Source: Atrina japonica (Eukaryota; Mollusca; Bivalvia; Pterioida; Pinnidae). From it: 64,000 bases of DNA. The position numbers were made by a program, and so were the translations under genes. The stretch spans positions 890,001 to 954,000 of the forward strand of contig BROG01000150.1 of NCBI GenBank assembly GCA_030159075.1, given 5' to 3'. Below the pieces are notes generated by a model. The model saw nothing but the letters and a program-made list of their open reading frames with translations. It ran no database searches and was not told the origin of the DNA. Shown one piece after another: positions 13,301-28,300 of this stretch (within the stretch, counting starts at the first letter, position 1; each line of letters begins with the position of its first letter).

Positions 13301-16300
13301 TTTTTTTTAGGTGCGGCGGAACTCTGCATACAGAGCATAGGTGCGGCGGAACTCTGCATTTCAGAGCAAACATTTTTTTAGGTGCGGCGGAACTCTGCAT
13401 TTCAGAGCAAACATTTTTTTAGGTGCGGCGGAACTCTGCATTTCAGAGCAAACATTTTCTTAGGTGCGGCGGAACTCTGCATTTCAGAGCAAACATTTTT
13501 TTAGGTGCGGCGGAACTCTGCATTTCAGAGCGACAGGACTGCATTATTTTGTCAGTTTTTGTCTCTTTATAGATTTTGTTTTGCATGATTTAATTCGTTT
13601 AGTCTGACCTGGTTTTTTTGCAATGTTTGATACTTTTGGAACTTTAAAATCTGAATGACTGGCACAAATCATTTTGGATTCAGTCTGTGCTTTAAAATTC
13701 AACAATCGTAATAGTCGTCTCTGTCTTAGTTCTGGGGTCATCGCTAGCCAAATTTCATCGGAAACCGTTATCATTTGTGCATTTCCTGCAATTTTAAAGT
13801 CACCGCGATGATGAATAGCATCTCTTAAATTTCTTGTTTGAGTTATATCTAGCTCCATTAATTTTTCAACTAGGTTTGGCAGTTTTTGAATTTTCCAGTC
13901 TGTTTTTAACTTAATGATGTTATTCAATGATTCGCTGTTGTTGTTGGTCCAAAATTTTGGAATGAATGGTGCCTTTTGTCGTGATTTAAACAAATTGTTT
14001 AATTTTGTTAAGAAAAGTTTACCATCATGTCTAAAATTTCATCCTCTAATACTTCATCGTCCAACTGACAATAGACCGCTTTTCTCTTTTGAAAATTTTA
14101 TTTACTATAAATGTAACATCGTTCATCGGTAATTCGCTTTTCAGTTGATGTAGAAGGTTTTCTTTTAAATGGCGGGTACAAAGCGTATGGACAGAATTTG
14201 GAAAACATGCATTTATTGCATTAATCAATGCTTTTTCACTGTCCGACCCAAACACAATTTTAGATGTGTCCACATTGATTAATAAACTTTGTATGTGGGA
14301 CAAAAATCTATGATATGAATGAAATGTACCCTCCCAGTGTAAATAAATAGGCCCTAGCATAATTGGTGGCTCATTCGTTGATCTCCTATGAATATTTTGG
14401 TTTTTAAATGTTAATGTTGTCGCGTAACATGCACCTAAGTTAAATGTTCGGTCTATACCTATGATCCCCCCATTGGCTACACTACTCTTCAACGATAAAA
14501 TTTGCTCGTTGGAATAAACGATAATTGAGGGTGGCTTGTCTGAATTTGTATAAATTACTTCTCTAACGAAACTTTGATTGTAAGACATGTTTAATACTGA
14601 AAGAACCTCGTCCGCGAGGTTTTGTTTATCCCTAGGGTCTTTTTGTTTTTGTTGTATATAACGGGCATTTTTTGCTGTTCTTAGAGAAATACCATCGTCT
14701 GGCATCAGCGTTCTTACTTGTTCTTTTATTTCTCTGGGGAGACTACCCTTTTCTATAATAGTGTATCAAATGATTTCAATGTACAAACAAAATGATGTGA
14801 CATAGAAAAATAGTATAACTCAAACATGAATGGATTTAAAAATAAATAATAGAAACGAAAATTAATATTAGAATGAAAATAAATAATAGAAACGAAAATT
14901 AATATTAGAATGATAATAAATAATAGAAACGAAAATTAATATTGGAATGAAAATAAATAATAGAAACGACATGTACCTGATTATTGTTACTAACAGTTTT
15001 TTTACGAGTATGAGAACATATCGTTTAATTCCTTAATCTGTTTATTGCCCCAATTTCCGGTATCAGGACTAGTCGATGTAAATTTCATAGTTGATCAGTA
15101 AAAACAGCCTCAGGTATTTACCCGAGATTGGGCAGTCAAACGACCGTGATTGGGAATATCGGCAAAGTCGTTGAATTCCCACTGTTTTCAAATGGATAGA
15201 AAATTTAAAATATACGTAAAATGTTTCAAAAAATATATATATTCCTCGTTGAGGCAGGACGAGTCGCAAAGTGCTTGCCTTGTGTGGGTTTTAACTTATT
15301 TACGCAAACTGAACTTATGTAATAATGACAATATAGTATCAGTTATAGGAATTATTTTTTTGACATATCAAAATGTAAATCATATATATTCAACTTAATA
15401 TCCACCTAAACATAGTTCGCTAGAGTACTTTAGATATTTCATGGAATGTACACATATATCGCGCCGACTTATGTTTTCGACGATATGTTAAATGCGACGA
15501 TTTCATTACGTTTCCTTTAACATTGGATCATTCGGAAGAGTCCTTAGATCGCCGAAAACCCAGGCTGCTGGATATATATATATACATAGGCGTCGAAACC
15601 GGGGGAGGGGCTTAACCCCCCTTTTTGCAAAGACTAAAATAGGGCTTAGCCCCCTGACTTTTCTGGCGTGTATATGTGTTTTAAATTGGTTTAGCCCCCC
15701 ACTTCCAATTTGCTTCCGACTCAAATATATATATATATATATCGTAGGCTATCTTAACATATGAATGAATATCGCATCATGAATAAAACATCTGAAATAA
15801 ATGTTTTTACAATACAGAATATTTTTTTATCATCTGGCCGCTACCATTAATAAAAACATTCATCAACCCAAAGACTAGCTTTACAACTAGGTCGGTTGGA
15901 TATGATTGATTTATCTAACAAAAACAAAAATACATGCATACAAGAATCAATAAGAGAACGAAAATTGATTTGAAATTATTTTTATTTCAAAATACTCTAG
16001 CACAGGATCTTCGTGATGATAGAGCCCCGTTATGCCCGATTTCGAATATATTTATGATAGAAATTCAAAAGTTTAGAAGATAATTTTATTACTGCACAAC
16101 GAAGAAGAGTATAACAATGTCGAAATAGACTACAAATAATGACAAAATTGCTTATTCTAACAATATAAATGGATATATAAAACATGACGGTATTTAATGC
16201 TCCCGACTGAAAAAAGCAGACCATGTAAGAAATCTTTAAAAGTATCTCGATCCCGATCTCGTATATTCTAGACAAAATGGCGACGATCGTCCACCACAGG

Positions 16301-19300
16301 TTCGGTATCAAACACGTTCAATTTTCCTTTAATGTGGCGATCAATTCTGATATTTTTTTTCATGGAATGATAGATCTGATATAAATGAAATATAGAACAC
16401 ACATAGTTATATAAAATATTGCAAATTAAACATAAAAAAGCATAGGTTCGACACGGCGACGGCCGTCCGCCATAGCCTGGCATAGGTTCGGTATCAAACA
16501 CGTTCAATTTTCCTTTAATGTTGCGATCAATTCTGAAATTTTTTTTCATGGAATGATAGATCTGTTATAAATGAAATATAAAACACACATAGTTATACAA
16601 AATATTGCAAATTAAACATAAAAAAGCATAGGTTCGGTTAGGTTCTGTTAGGTTCGGTGTTTAGACCCTCCGGCCCATGGGGTGGGTATAAACACCGAAC
16701 CTAACAGAACCTAACCGAACCTAGCCGAACCTATGCTTTTTTATGTTTAATTTGCAGTATTTTGTATAACTATGTGTGTTTAATATTTCATTTATAACAG
16801 ATCTATCATTCCATGAAAAAAAATATCAGAATTGATCGCAACATTAAAGGAAAATTGAACGTGTTTGTTACCGAACCTATGCCAGGCTATGGCGGACGGC
16901 CGTCGCCGTACCGAACCTAGCCGAACCTATGCTTTTTTATGTTTAATTTGCAATATTTTATATAACTATATGTGTCTTATATTTCAGTTTTATCAGATCT
17001 ATCATTCCATGAAAAAAAATATCAGAATTGATCGCCACATTAAAGGAAATTGAACGTGTTTGATACCGAACCTGTGGCGGACAGTCGTCGCCATTTTGTC
17101 TGGAATATACGGGATCGGGATATGTGTATACAATGTAAATACAGCCACTTGCCAAAACTAGGCAATATTTTTAAGTGTGTAAAATACTGTTATTGTATAT
17201 AAATCTGATATGAAAACAACAGAAAATACATACAATTTAGTAGAACAAAAGCAATGTATTATATATTAGTATTATCCTGATGTGTTAAAAAAAAAGAAAA
17301 ACAAAGTTAAAAATATATCTTGACACATTAACATAAACGTTTGAATAAATACCTATGTGGCAACTGATTTATGACCAGTATTGTTGTATAGAGGTTGTCA
17401 GCCGTTGTCCAACTGTTTGGAGTTGGACAACGTTTCCAGCTCTTGCCACGAGGAGGCCACCTCTTTCAAGAGCCAAAAAAAAAAAAAAAATAGGGGAAAC
17501 AGGATCAATTGTAACACAAACAAAGTGCCCAACAACTTAGTATTAAGAATTTTTTTTTCATTTAATTTCAAATAAGATCAAACAAAGAAGCCAATAGAAA
17601 TGTTTTTCTGTATACCACCTGCCTATAAAATACAAAAATTAAATATCATCCTTTTCTGTTTTTAAATACCTTGTCAAAGTCATAAAATTAAGTGCTAAAT
17701 TTAAGTAAATATGCTTTTCATTTCACTGCTTTTTGTTTAGAAGTTTTAATTCAAAGAAATGATTATTTTATTTTCACAAAAAGTCTTCCTATAAAATACA
17801 AATTTTTACAAAGACTGTCATTATCAATTAATTTAATAATATTTTTATATAATTATAAAAGAAAATAATAAAACAGAGTTCGAATTCCTTTTCTGTTTTT
17901 GCACACATTATTGTATTAAATAATTTTCATCTGTTAGTGTTACAATTGTCACAATTGTCTCCCCTGTTATCATCTTTCACTTTATTTTATTTAATTTTTT
18001 GTTGTATTTTTTATTTATTTATTTGTTTATTTATTTTTATTTTTAAATATTTATGGCGGAACTCTGCATTTCAGAGCAAACATTTTTTTAGGTGCGGCGG
18101 AACTCTGCATTTCAGAGCAAACATTTTTTTAGGTGCGGCGGAACTCTGCATTTCAGAGCAAACATTTTTTTAGGTGCGGCGGAACTCTGCATTTCAGAGC
18201 AAACATTTTTTTAGGTGCGACGGAACTCTGCATTTCAGAGCAAACAATTTGTTAGGTGCGGCGGGACTCTGCATTTCAGAGCAAACTTTTTTTTAAGTGC
18301 GGCGGAACTCTGCATTTCAGAGCAAACATTTTTTTAGGTGCGGCGGAACTCTGCATTTCAACATTTTTTTAGGTGCGGCGGAACTCTGCATTTCAGAGCA
18401 AACTACATTTTTTTAGGTGCGGCGGACTCTGCATTTCAGAGCAAACTTTTTTTTACGTGCGACGGAACTCTGCTGCGGCGGAACTCTGCATTTCAGAGCA
18501 AACATTTTTTTAGGTGCGGCGGAACTCTGCATTTCAGAGCAAACATTTTCTTAGGTGCGGCGGAACTCTGCATTTCAGAGCAAACATTTTTTTAGGTGCG
18601 GCGGAACTCTGCATTTTAGTGACCTGGTTTTTTTCCAATGTTTGATACTTTTGGAACTTTAAAATCTGAATTACTTCATTTGGATTCAGTCTGTGCAAAT
18701 TCAACAATCGTAATAGTCGTCTCTGTCTTAGTTCTGGGTCATAGCCAAATTTCATCGGAAACCGTTATCATTTGTGCATTTCCTGCAATTTTAAAGTCAC
18801 CACGATGATGAATAGCATCTCTTAAATTTCTTGTTTGAGTTATATCTAGCTCCATTAATTTTTCAACTAGGTTTGGCAGTTTTTGAATTTTCCAGTCTGT
18901 TTTTTAACTTAAATGATGTTATTCATGATTCGCTGTTGTTGTTGGTCCAAAATTTTGGAATGAAGATTTAAATACAAATTGTTTAATTTTGTTAAGAAAG
19001 TTTACCATGTGTGTGGTGGAGCACATGTCTAATATTTCATCCTCTAATTCGCGAAAGGTGCTTTCTCTTTTGAAAATTTTATTTACTATAAATGTAACAT
19101 CGTTCATCGGTAATTCGCTTTTCAGTTGATACAGCGTGTGGACAGAATTTGGAAAACATGCATTTATTGCATTGATCAACATCCGACCCAACACAATTAG
19201 ATGTGTCCGCTACTTTGTATGTGGGAAATCTATGATATGAATGAAATGTTCCCTATAGGCCCTAGCATAATTGGTGGCTCATTCGTTGATCTCCTATGAA

Positions 19301-22300
19301 TATTTGGGTTTTTAAATGTTAATGTTGTCGCGTAACAGCACCTAAGTTAAATGTTCGGTCTATACCTATGATCCCCCCATTGGCTACACTACTCTTCAAC
19401 GATAAAATTTGCTCGTTGGAATAAACGATAATTGAGGGTGGCTTGTCTGAATTTGTATAAAATTACTTCTCTTGATTGTGTGTTTATACCGAAAAAACCT
19501 CGTCCGCAGGTTTTGATCCCTAGGGTCTTTATTTTTGTTTTTGTTGTATATAACGGGCATTTACTTAGAGAAATACCATCGTCCTGGCATCAGCGTTCTT
19601 ACCATGGGGAGCTATAATAGTGTATCAAATAATTTCAATGTACAAACAAAATGATGTGACATAGAAAAATAGAATAACTCAAATAAATAATAGAAACGAA
19701 AATAAATATTAGAATGAAAATAAATAATAGAAACGAAAATAAATATTAGAATGAAAATAAATAATAGAAACGAAAATTAATATTGGAATGAAAATAAATA
19801 ATAGAAACGAAAATTAATATTGGAATGAAAATAAATAATAGAAACGAAAATAGATAATACATGTACCTGATTATTGTTGTCTTTCTATATATCATTTGTC
19901 TATTTGTTTGTTTGGACTATACTAATAATTCATGTATTATTATTATCTAATTATTAACAGTTTATTTACGAGTATGAGTGTTACACCAAAAAAAACACAT
20001 GGTACTTTTTGTGAAACTGCTTTCATATCGTTTAATTCCTTAATCTGTTTATTGCCCCAATTTCCGGTATCAGGACTAGTCGATGTAAATTTTCTATTGA
20101 TCATAAAAAAACAGCAGGTATTTACCCGAGATTTGTGGCAGTGTGATTGGGAATATCGGCAAAGTCGTTGAATTCCCACTGTTTTCAAATGGATAGAAAA
20201 TTTAAAATATACGTAAAATGTTTCAAAAAATATATATACAAGTAAATTAAATTATGTTTGAATTCCTCGTTTGAGGCAGGCTCAAGTCCGCGAGTCGCAA
20301 AGTGCTTGCCTTGTGTGGGTTTTAACTTATTTACGCAAACTGAACTTATGTAATAATGACAATATAGTATCAGTTATAGGAATTATTTTTTTGACATATC
20401 AAAATGTAAATCATATATATTCAACTTAATATCCACCTAAACATAGTTCGCTAGAGTACTTTAGATATTTCATGGAGCGACTTATGTTTTCGACGATATG
20501 TGCGACGATTTCATTACGTTGGATCATTACAGACATATACTACGGGGGAGGGGAACCCCCCTTTTTGCAAAGACTAAAATAGGGCAGCCCCCTGACTTTT
20601 CTGGCTGTAGTGTGGTTACTTCCAATTTGCTTCCGACTCATATCGTAGGCTACTAACAGAATCATGAATACCATAGTTTTTTACAATACAGAATATTTTT
20701 TTATCAGTGTCATCAACCCAAAGTTACAACTACGGTTGGATATGATTGACATATACAAGAATCTACAAATACTCTAGCACAGGATCTTCGTGATGATAGA
20801 GCCCCGTTATGCCCGATTTCGAATATATTTATGATAGAAATTCAAAAGTTTAGAAGATAATTTTATTACTGCACAACGAAGAAGAGTATAACAATGTCGA
20901 AATAGACTACAAATAATGACAAAATTGCTTATTCTAACAATATAAATGGATATATAAAACATGACGGTATTATATGCTCCCGACTGAAAAAAGCAGACCA
21001 TGTAAGAAATCTTTAAAATATACGATCTCGTATATTCTAGACAAAATGGCGACGATCGTCCACCACACTATCAATTCTGATATTTTTTTTTCATGGAATG
21101 ATAGCTGATTATGTGTAGTTATATAAAATATTGCAAATTAAACATAAAAAAGCATAGGTTCGACACGGCGACGGCCGTCCGCCATAGCCTGGCATAGGTT
21201 CGGTATCAAACACGTTCAATTTTCCTTTAATGTTGCGATCAATTCTGAAATTTTTTTTCATGGAATGATAGATCTGTTATAAATGAAATATAAAACACAC
21301 ATAGTTATACAAAATATTGCAAATTAAACATAAAAAAGCATAGGTTCGGTTAGGTTCTGTTAGGTTCGGTGTTTAGACCCTCCGGCCCATGAGTATGCTG
21401 AATAATGTATTTACAACGAGTTTGCGATTGAATTCTGATATTATAAATGGGATATACTATAGAAAGATTTAGTGTGAGTGAGACAGTGTTATAGTAACCC
21501 TTTTAGATTTTTACCAATACTGGGAACCACAGATTGGTACGTACCATAGGCCCATTTCACACTACCTTAGTGTGTATATATCCATTGATGGCAAACAAAC
21601 GACTTGTTTATCAAGACATGCTTGACATCATTAGGCCTTAACTTGTAACTGAAGCCAGACGATGGTCTGTGGTTCTGGTCATAACATGACCTAGATTTAT
21701 CGCGATATGGGCCTGTAGGCTGTACAATGTGCTACAGATGAAGTCTCGTGTTTCCGATTTCTTTTATTGATTTTTATTTCCTTTGTGATAGGCTTTATGT
21801 ATGGTTTTTAAGATTAAATATATAAGAAATAAACATGTGATATTCCATAGCTTAGTGTGGTTATACTCGGGGCACAGACCAGAATATACTATATACAGGG
21901 AACGGTATGTAAATATTACTTATTATAGTGTCTGTAAGATGTTGATCAAAAACAAAGTGCGATATTATTGATACAGAAAATGAACACATTTAGAACAAAT
22001 ACATGTATTTCCTTCTGACTGAATCTAAGTCTAAAACTCCTGAGAACACAGCCACTGATTAACAAGTACACATTTTGTTTAGTTTGGTAATTTGGAGAAT
22101 TTTGTACAAATCATGATTCCATGTCTTTCTGTGAACATGTTGTTTGATGAGGTTAAAGTCTGTTCTCCTCAATTTCAGAGATGATATCTTCTAAAGCTTC
22201 AGTTTTCCTTTAGGTTTGAATTTTAGGGTCTGTATCAAAAGCACAACCAGAATGAGTTCATCTCTGATTAATCTGTAATTTTACAAACATATTTCTGTGT

Positions 22301-25300
22301 GTTTTACAAGATCATCCCTGATTAATTCTGTGTGTGTTTTACAAGATCATCCCTGATTAATCTTTGATTTAACAAACATATTTCTGTGTGTTTAACATGT
22401 TAATCCCTGTAATTTAACAAACATATTTCTGTGTGTTTTACAAGTTCATCTCTGATTAATCTGTAATTTAACAAACATATTTCTGTGTGTTTTACAAGAT
22501 CATCCCTGATTAATCTGTAATTTAACAAACATATTTCTGTGTGTTTAACATGTTCATCTCTTATTGATCAGTTTTCAAATCAGCTAATCTTCGATTGATT
22601 GATGTTCACATTTCTGATTTCTTTATTCAAAAAATGTTATATTACACAAAGCATATTAGATGAAGATATATTGCATAAATATCACAACATACCTTAGTAT
22701 GGTATACATACATATACTACAGAACTATCATAACTTAGTATGGTATACAACTACTACAGAACTATCATAGCTTAGTGTGTTTATACAGACATTACTACAG
22801 ACTTAGTGTGTTATACAGACATATACTACAGAACTATCATAGCTTAGTGTGTTATACAGACATATACTACAGAACTATCATAGCTTAGTCTGTTATACAG
22901 ACATATACTACAGAACTATCATAGCTTAGTCTGTTATACAGACATATACTACATAAATATGACAACATAGCTTATTGTGGTATACAGACATATACTACAG
23001 AACTTTCATAGCTTAGTGTGTTATACAGACATATACTACTACCATAGCTTAGTGTGTTATACAGACATATACTACAGAACTACCATAGCTTAGTGTGTTA
23101 TACAGACATATACTACAGAACTACCATAGCTTAGTGTGTTATACAGACATATACTACAGAACTACCATAGCTTAGTGTGTTATACAGACATATACTACAG
23201 AACTACCATAGCTTAGTGTGTTATACAGACATATACTACAGAACTATTAGTGTGTTATACAGACATATACTACAGAACTACCATAGCTTAGTGTGTTATA
23301 CAGATATATACTACAGAACTATACAGACATATACTACATAACTATCATACAGTTATACAGAACTACCATAGCTTAGTGTTATACAGACATATACTACAGT
23401 TATACAGACATATACTACAGAACTACCATAGCTTAGTGTGTTATACAGATTATACTACAGAACTACCATAGCTTAATGTGTTATACAGACATATACTACA
23501 TAACTATCATAGCTTAGTGTGTTATACAGACATATACTAGAGAACTACCATAGCTTAGTGTGTTATACAGATATATACTACAGAACTACCATAGCTTAGT
23601 GTGTTATACAGACATATACTACAGAACTACCATAGCTTAGTGTGTTATACAGACATATACTACAGAAACCACCATAGCTTAGTGTGTTATACAGACATAC
23701 TACAGAACTACCATAGCTTAGTGTGTTATACAGACATATACTACAGAACTACCATAGCTTAGTGTGTTATACAGAATACTACAGAGAACTACCATAGCTT
23801 AGTGTGTTATACAGATATATACTACAGAAACTCTTAGTGTGTTATATACAGACATATACTACATAACTTAGCTTAGTGTGTACAGTTACTATCATAGCTT
23901 AGTGTGTTATACAGACATATACTACAGAACTATCATAGCTTACTGTGGTATACAGACATATACTACAGAACTATCATAGCTTAGTATGGTATACAGACAT
24001 ATACTACAGAACTACCATAGCTTACTGTGTTATACAGACATATATTAAATAACTATGACAACATAGCTTAGTTAGTGTGGTATACAGACATATACTACAG
24101 AACTACCATAGCTTAGTGTGGTATACAGACATATATTACATAGCTATGACAACATAGCTTATTGTGGTATACAGACATATACTACAGAACTATGACAACA
24201 TAGCTTAGTTAGTGTTGTATACAAACACATGATATAAATTAAAGTTATCATGTTAGTTATTATCAAAATCATTATTTGAGCATCATTATTTGAGCAATAC
24301 ATTTGAGTTAATATTTCATAGGAGTTGTCATGATATTGACAAATTTGTTCACATGACCTTATCTCTGATGGATCAGTGTTAATGTGTGTTTTATCTCTGA
24401 TTGTAAATGTTCACATATGCTTATCTCTGATTAATCAGTGTTTTATATGTACTTATTTCTTATTGTAAGTGTTCACCTGAGCTTATCTCTGATTGATCAG
24501 TGTTCATGTGTACTTATCTCTGATTGATCAGTGTTCATGTGTACTTATCTCTGATTGATCAGTGTTCATGTGTACTTATCTCTGATTGATCAGTGTTCTT
24601 GTGTACTTATCTCTGATTGATCAGTGTTCATGTGTACTTATCTCTGATTGATCAGTGTTCATGTGTACTTATCTCTGATTGATCAGTGTTCATGTGTACT
24701 TATCTCTGATTGATCAGTGTTCATGTGTACTTATCTCTGATTGATCAGTGTTCATGTGTACTTATCTCTGATTGATCAGTGTTCATGTGTACTTATCTCT
24801 GATTGATCAGTGTTCATGTGTACTTATCTCTGATTGATCAGTGTTCATGTGTACTTATCTCTGATTGATCAGTGTTCATGTGTACTTATCTCTGATTGAT
24901 CACTGTACATACAAGTATATCACTGCTTGTTCATTGTTCAAACAAGTTCACATCTGCCTTTAGTTTTCATACAATTTTCTATTTTTTTTCTGTTTGGAGG
25001 GGTCAGTGTATGCACAGGCTTTTCCCTAATTAGTCAGTGTTTAATAAGTCACACATTAATCACATTGTAAGTGAGATTTATGTCTGCTTCAATTAAGTAC
25101 AGCTTAAACTTCACATTATTCAAACACAATGCATGCTGGAAATGCAATCCAAGAGTTTAAGCTGTGTAAATGCTTAAAGGTATTCCCAGTTTAAGTTGTA
25201 TGAATACTAGCTTAATAAGGATTTGAAATCTTTTAATTACTTCCTGCATTTATATGTCAATTCTGCTGCCAGATTAGATAATTAGGATTTTAAAATACCT

Positions 25301-28300
25301 GCTTCTAGCTTTATGTATTTGTACTGTGACCTAAGTGCTACTGTGGAGGGTATTAAGAGAAATGTATCAAATGTCTAGATCAATGTTGTTTGTTGTTATT
25401 TCATGCCCTGCCAAGAATTTTTAACTTAATATTTGGAGACATCGGCACCTATAGAGGTATGACACAGATTTTGACCTATGCTGTTCGCTGGTGCCAACCC
25501 AGTGAGGTTTTGTTCATGTGCCATGTCAACTGTGACTTTGTACTGCAAATTAGAAGTATCATGCCTAGCACTGGGCTGAGGAACAAGTAAAGTACCTTAG
25601 TCTTAGATACGACTTGACAGAGGAACCCAGGACCTTCTGCTTACAGAAGGAAGTCTTAGTCTTAGATATGACCTGACAGAGGAACCACAACCTTCTACTT
25701 ACACAAGGAAGTCTTAGTCTTAGATATGACCTGACAGAGGAACTACAACCTTCTACTTACACAAGGAAGTCTTAGTCTTAGATATGACCTGACAGAGGAA
25801 CCCAGGACTTTCTGCTTACAGAAGTCTTGGTATTAGATATGACCTGACAGAGGAACCACAACCTTCTACTTACACAAGGAAGTCTTTGTCTTAGATATAA
25901 CCTGACAGAGGAACCACAACCTTCTACTTACACAAGGAAGTCTTAGTCTTAGATATGACCTGACAGAGGAACCACAACCTTCTACTTACACAAGGAAGTC
26001 TTAGTCTTAGATATGACCTGACAGAGGAACCACAACCTTCTACTTATAGAAGGAAGTCTTGGTCTTAGATATGACCTGACAGAGGAACCACAACCTTCTA
26101 CTTACACAAGGAAGTCTTAGTCTTAGATATGACCTGACAGAGGAACCACAACCTTCTACTTACACAAGGAAGTCTTAGTCTTAGATATGACCTGACAGAG
26201 GAACCACAACCTTCTGCTTACAGAAGGAAGTCTTAGTCTTAGATATGACCTGACAGAGGAACCCAGGACTTTCTGCTTACAGAAGTCTTGGTCTTAGATA
26301 TGACCTGACAGATGAACCACAACCTTCTACTTACAGAAGGAAGTCTTAGTCTTAGATATAACCTGACAGAGGAACCACAACCTTCTACTTACAGAAGGAA
26401 GTCTTAGTCTTAGATATGACCTGGCAGAGGAACCCAGGACCTTCTGCTTACAGAAGGAAGTCTTAGTTTAAGATATGATCTGGCAGAGGAACTAAGACCT
26501 TCTACTTTCAATAAGAAGTCTTAGTTTAAGATATGATCTGGTCGAGGAACTATGACCTTCTACATACAATAGGAAGTCTTAGTTGAAGATATGACCTGGC
26601 AGAGGAACTATGACCTTCTACTTACAATAGGAAGTCTTAGTCTTAGATATGACCTAGCAGAGGAACCCAGGACCTTTTACATATCAGTTCCATTGAAAAA
26701 AAAAACAAAAAACAAAAAAACATTCGTTGATAACATGCTTCCAAAAAATTTTCAACAGAATATGTTGTTATATAACAGGATTTTTTTTACTAAAAATACA
26801 GATTTGTTCTGTCAATTTTGGAACCTTTTCCCGCTCTATCAACAGTAAATAACATAATGCTTTTTACCAAAGGCTTGTCAGTCGGTGAAGTTAAAGAAGA
26901 TCATTATAAAGCTGTCTGACTGTATATTTGAATTTAAAGTTTTCTAATACTAGATCCCGAGGTTCTATTGTGTGTTTTTTTTTAGCCCACCATGAACAGA
27001 TGGTGGGCTATTCTAATCACCCTGCCTCTGTGGTTTGTCGTCCGTCCTTAAACAATTCTGGTTATTGCTATTTCTCAGAAAGTACTGAAGGGATCTTTAT
27101 GAAATTTTACATATAGGTTCTTGTTGAGATTTAGTTTTGCAGTGTACATTTTCAGGTGGGTCGGATAACAAAATGGCTGCCAAATGGCCATTTTGGATTT
27201 TGAAAATAAAAGTTTGTTATCGCTTTTTCTCAGAAAGTACTGAAGGGATTTTATGAAATTTTACAAATAGGTTCTTCTTGAGATCTAGCTGTGCAGTGCA
27301 CATATTCAGGTGGATCGGATCACAAAATGGCTGCCAGACAACCATTTTGGATTTCTCAGAAAGTACTGAGGGATCTTTATGAAACTTGATATATAGGTTC
27401 CCCTTGAGGTCTAGTTGTGCAGTGTACATATTCAGGCGGATGGAATCGCAAAATGGCTGCAATTTTGGATTTTGAAAATAAAAGATTGTTAACGCTATTT
27501 GCTCAGAAAGTACTGAAGGAATCTTTATGAAATTTGACATATAGGTTCCCCTTGAGGTCTAATTGTGCAGTGTACATTTTCAGGTGGATCGGATCACAAA
27601 ATGGCTGCCAGGCGGCCATCTTGGATTTTGATAATTAAAGTTTGTTATCGTTATTTCTCAGAGTGTACATTTTCAGGCAGATCGAATCACAAAATGGCTG
27701 CAATTTTGGATTTTGAAAATAAAAGATTGTTATCACTATTTCTCAGAATGTTCTGAGGAATCTTTATGAAATTTGACATAATTAGGTTCCTCTTGAGGTA
27801 TAGTTGTGCAGTGTACATTTTCAGGTGGATTGGATTACAAAATGGCTGCCAGGCGGCTATCTTAGATTTTGGCAATAAAGTTTGTTGTCGCTATTTCTCA
27901 GAAAGTACTGAAGGGCCAGCGAGACAGATTATTATGTGTAATGTTTGTTTTACTCAATGCAGGTTACGACTAGCATTTTTACTCTAGAAGTTGACAGGTA
28001 TGGTTAAGCTATCTTGGATTATAGCAGTTTATATTTGGTATTGTTATAATCTTGTGAGAAAGCATTTGACAGATATTTAGGTCTTAGTTCAAATTCACTG
28101 TTGAGTCACAAAATAAGAGAAAAGAACAGTCTGTCATAGATCAAATGAAGGACATTTGATGGTGGGTGCCAAGATCCCTCTGGGATCTCTTGTAGTTTTA
28201 TTATGTGTACTTACACATACATGTAGTATCACTTTTTAAAAATGGAAACTGAATCCTGTGTAGTTAAATGACATATCAATACTCAGGTTACTAAAGCTAA

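Larger units (their letters stand above)
11262..21393. mobile_element. Tandem pair of MULE-type DNA transposons with 9-bp target duplication
   Basis: The outer flanks carry GCCCATGAG at 11262-11270 and again at 21385-21393. A shortened copy (GCCCATG, 16673-16679) sits between the two elements. Copy A is 11271-16672 and copy B is 16680-21384, in the same orientation. Each has long terminal inverted repeats, a 41-bp satellite, and a minus-strand MULE transposase remnant. A 9-bp duplication fits Mutator-like elements. Both copies share the same nested insertion (15590-15715 and 20545-20640), so one arose from the other by tandem duplication. Confidence 0.8.

Noticed and set aside
15506..15724. 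Overlapping ORFs on both strands in MULE copy A
   Set aside because: They cover a nested non-coding insertion present also at 20545-20640 with gaps that break the frames.
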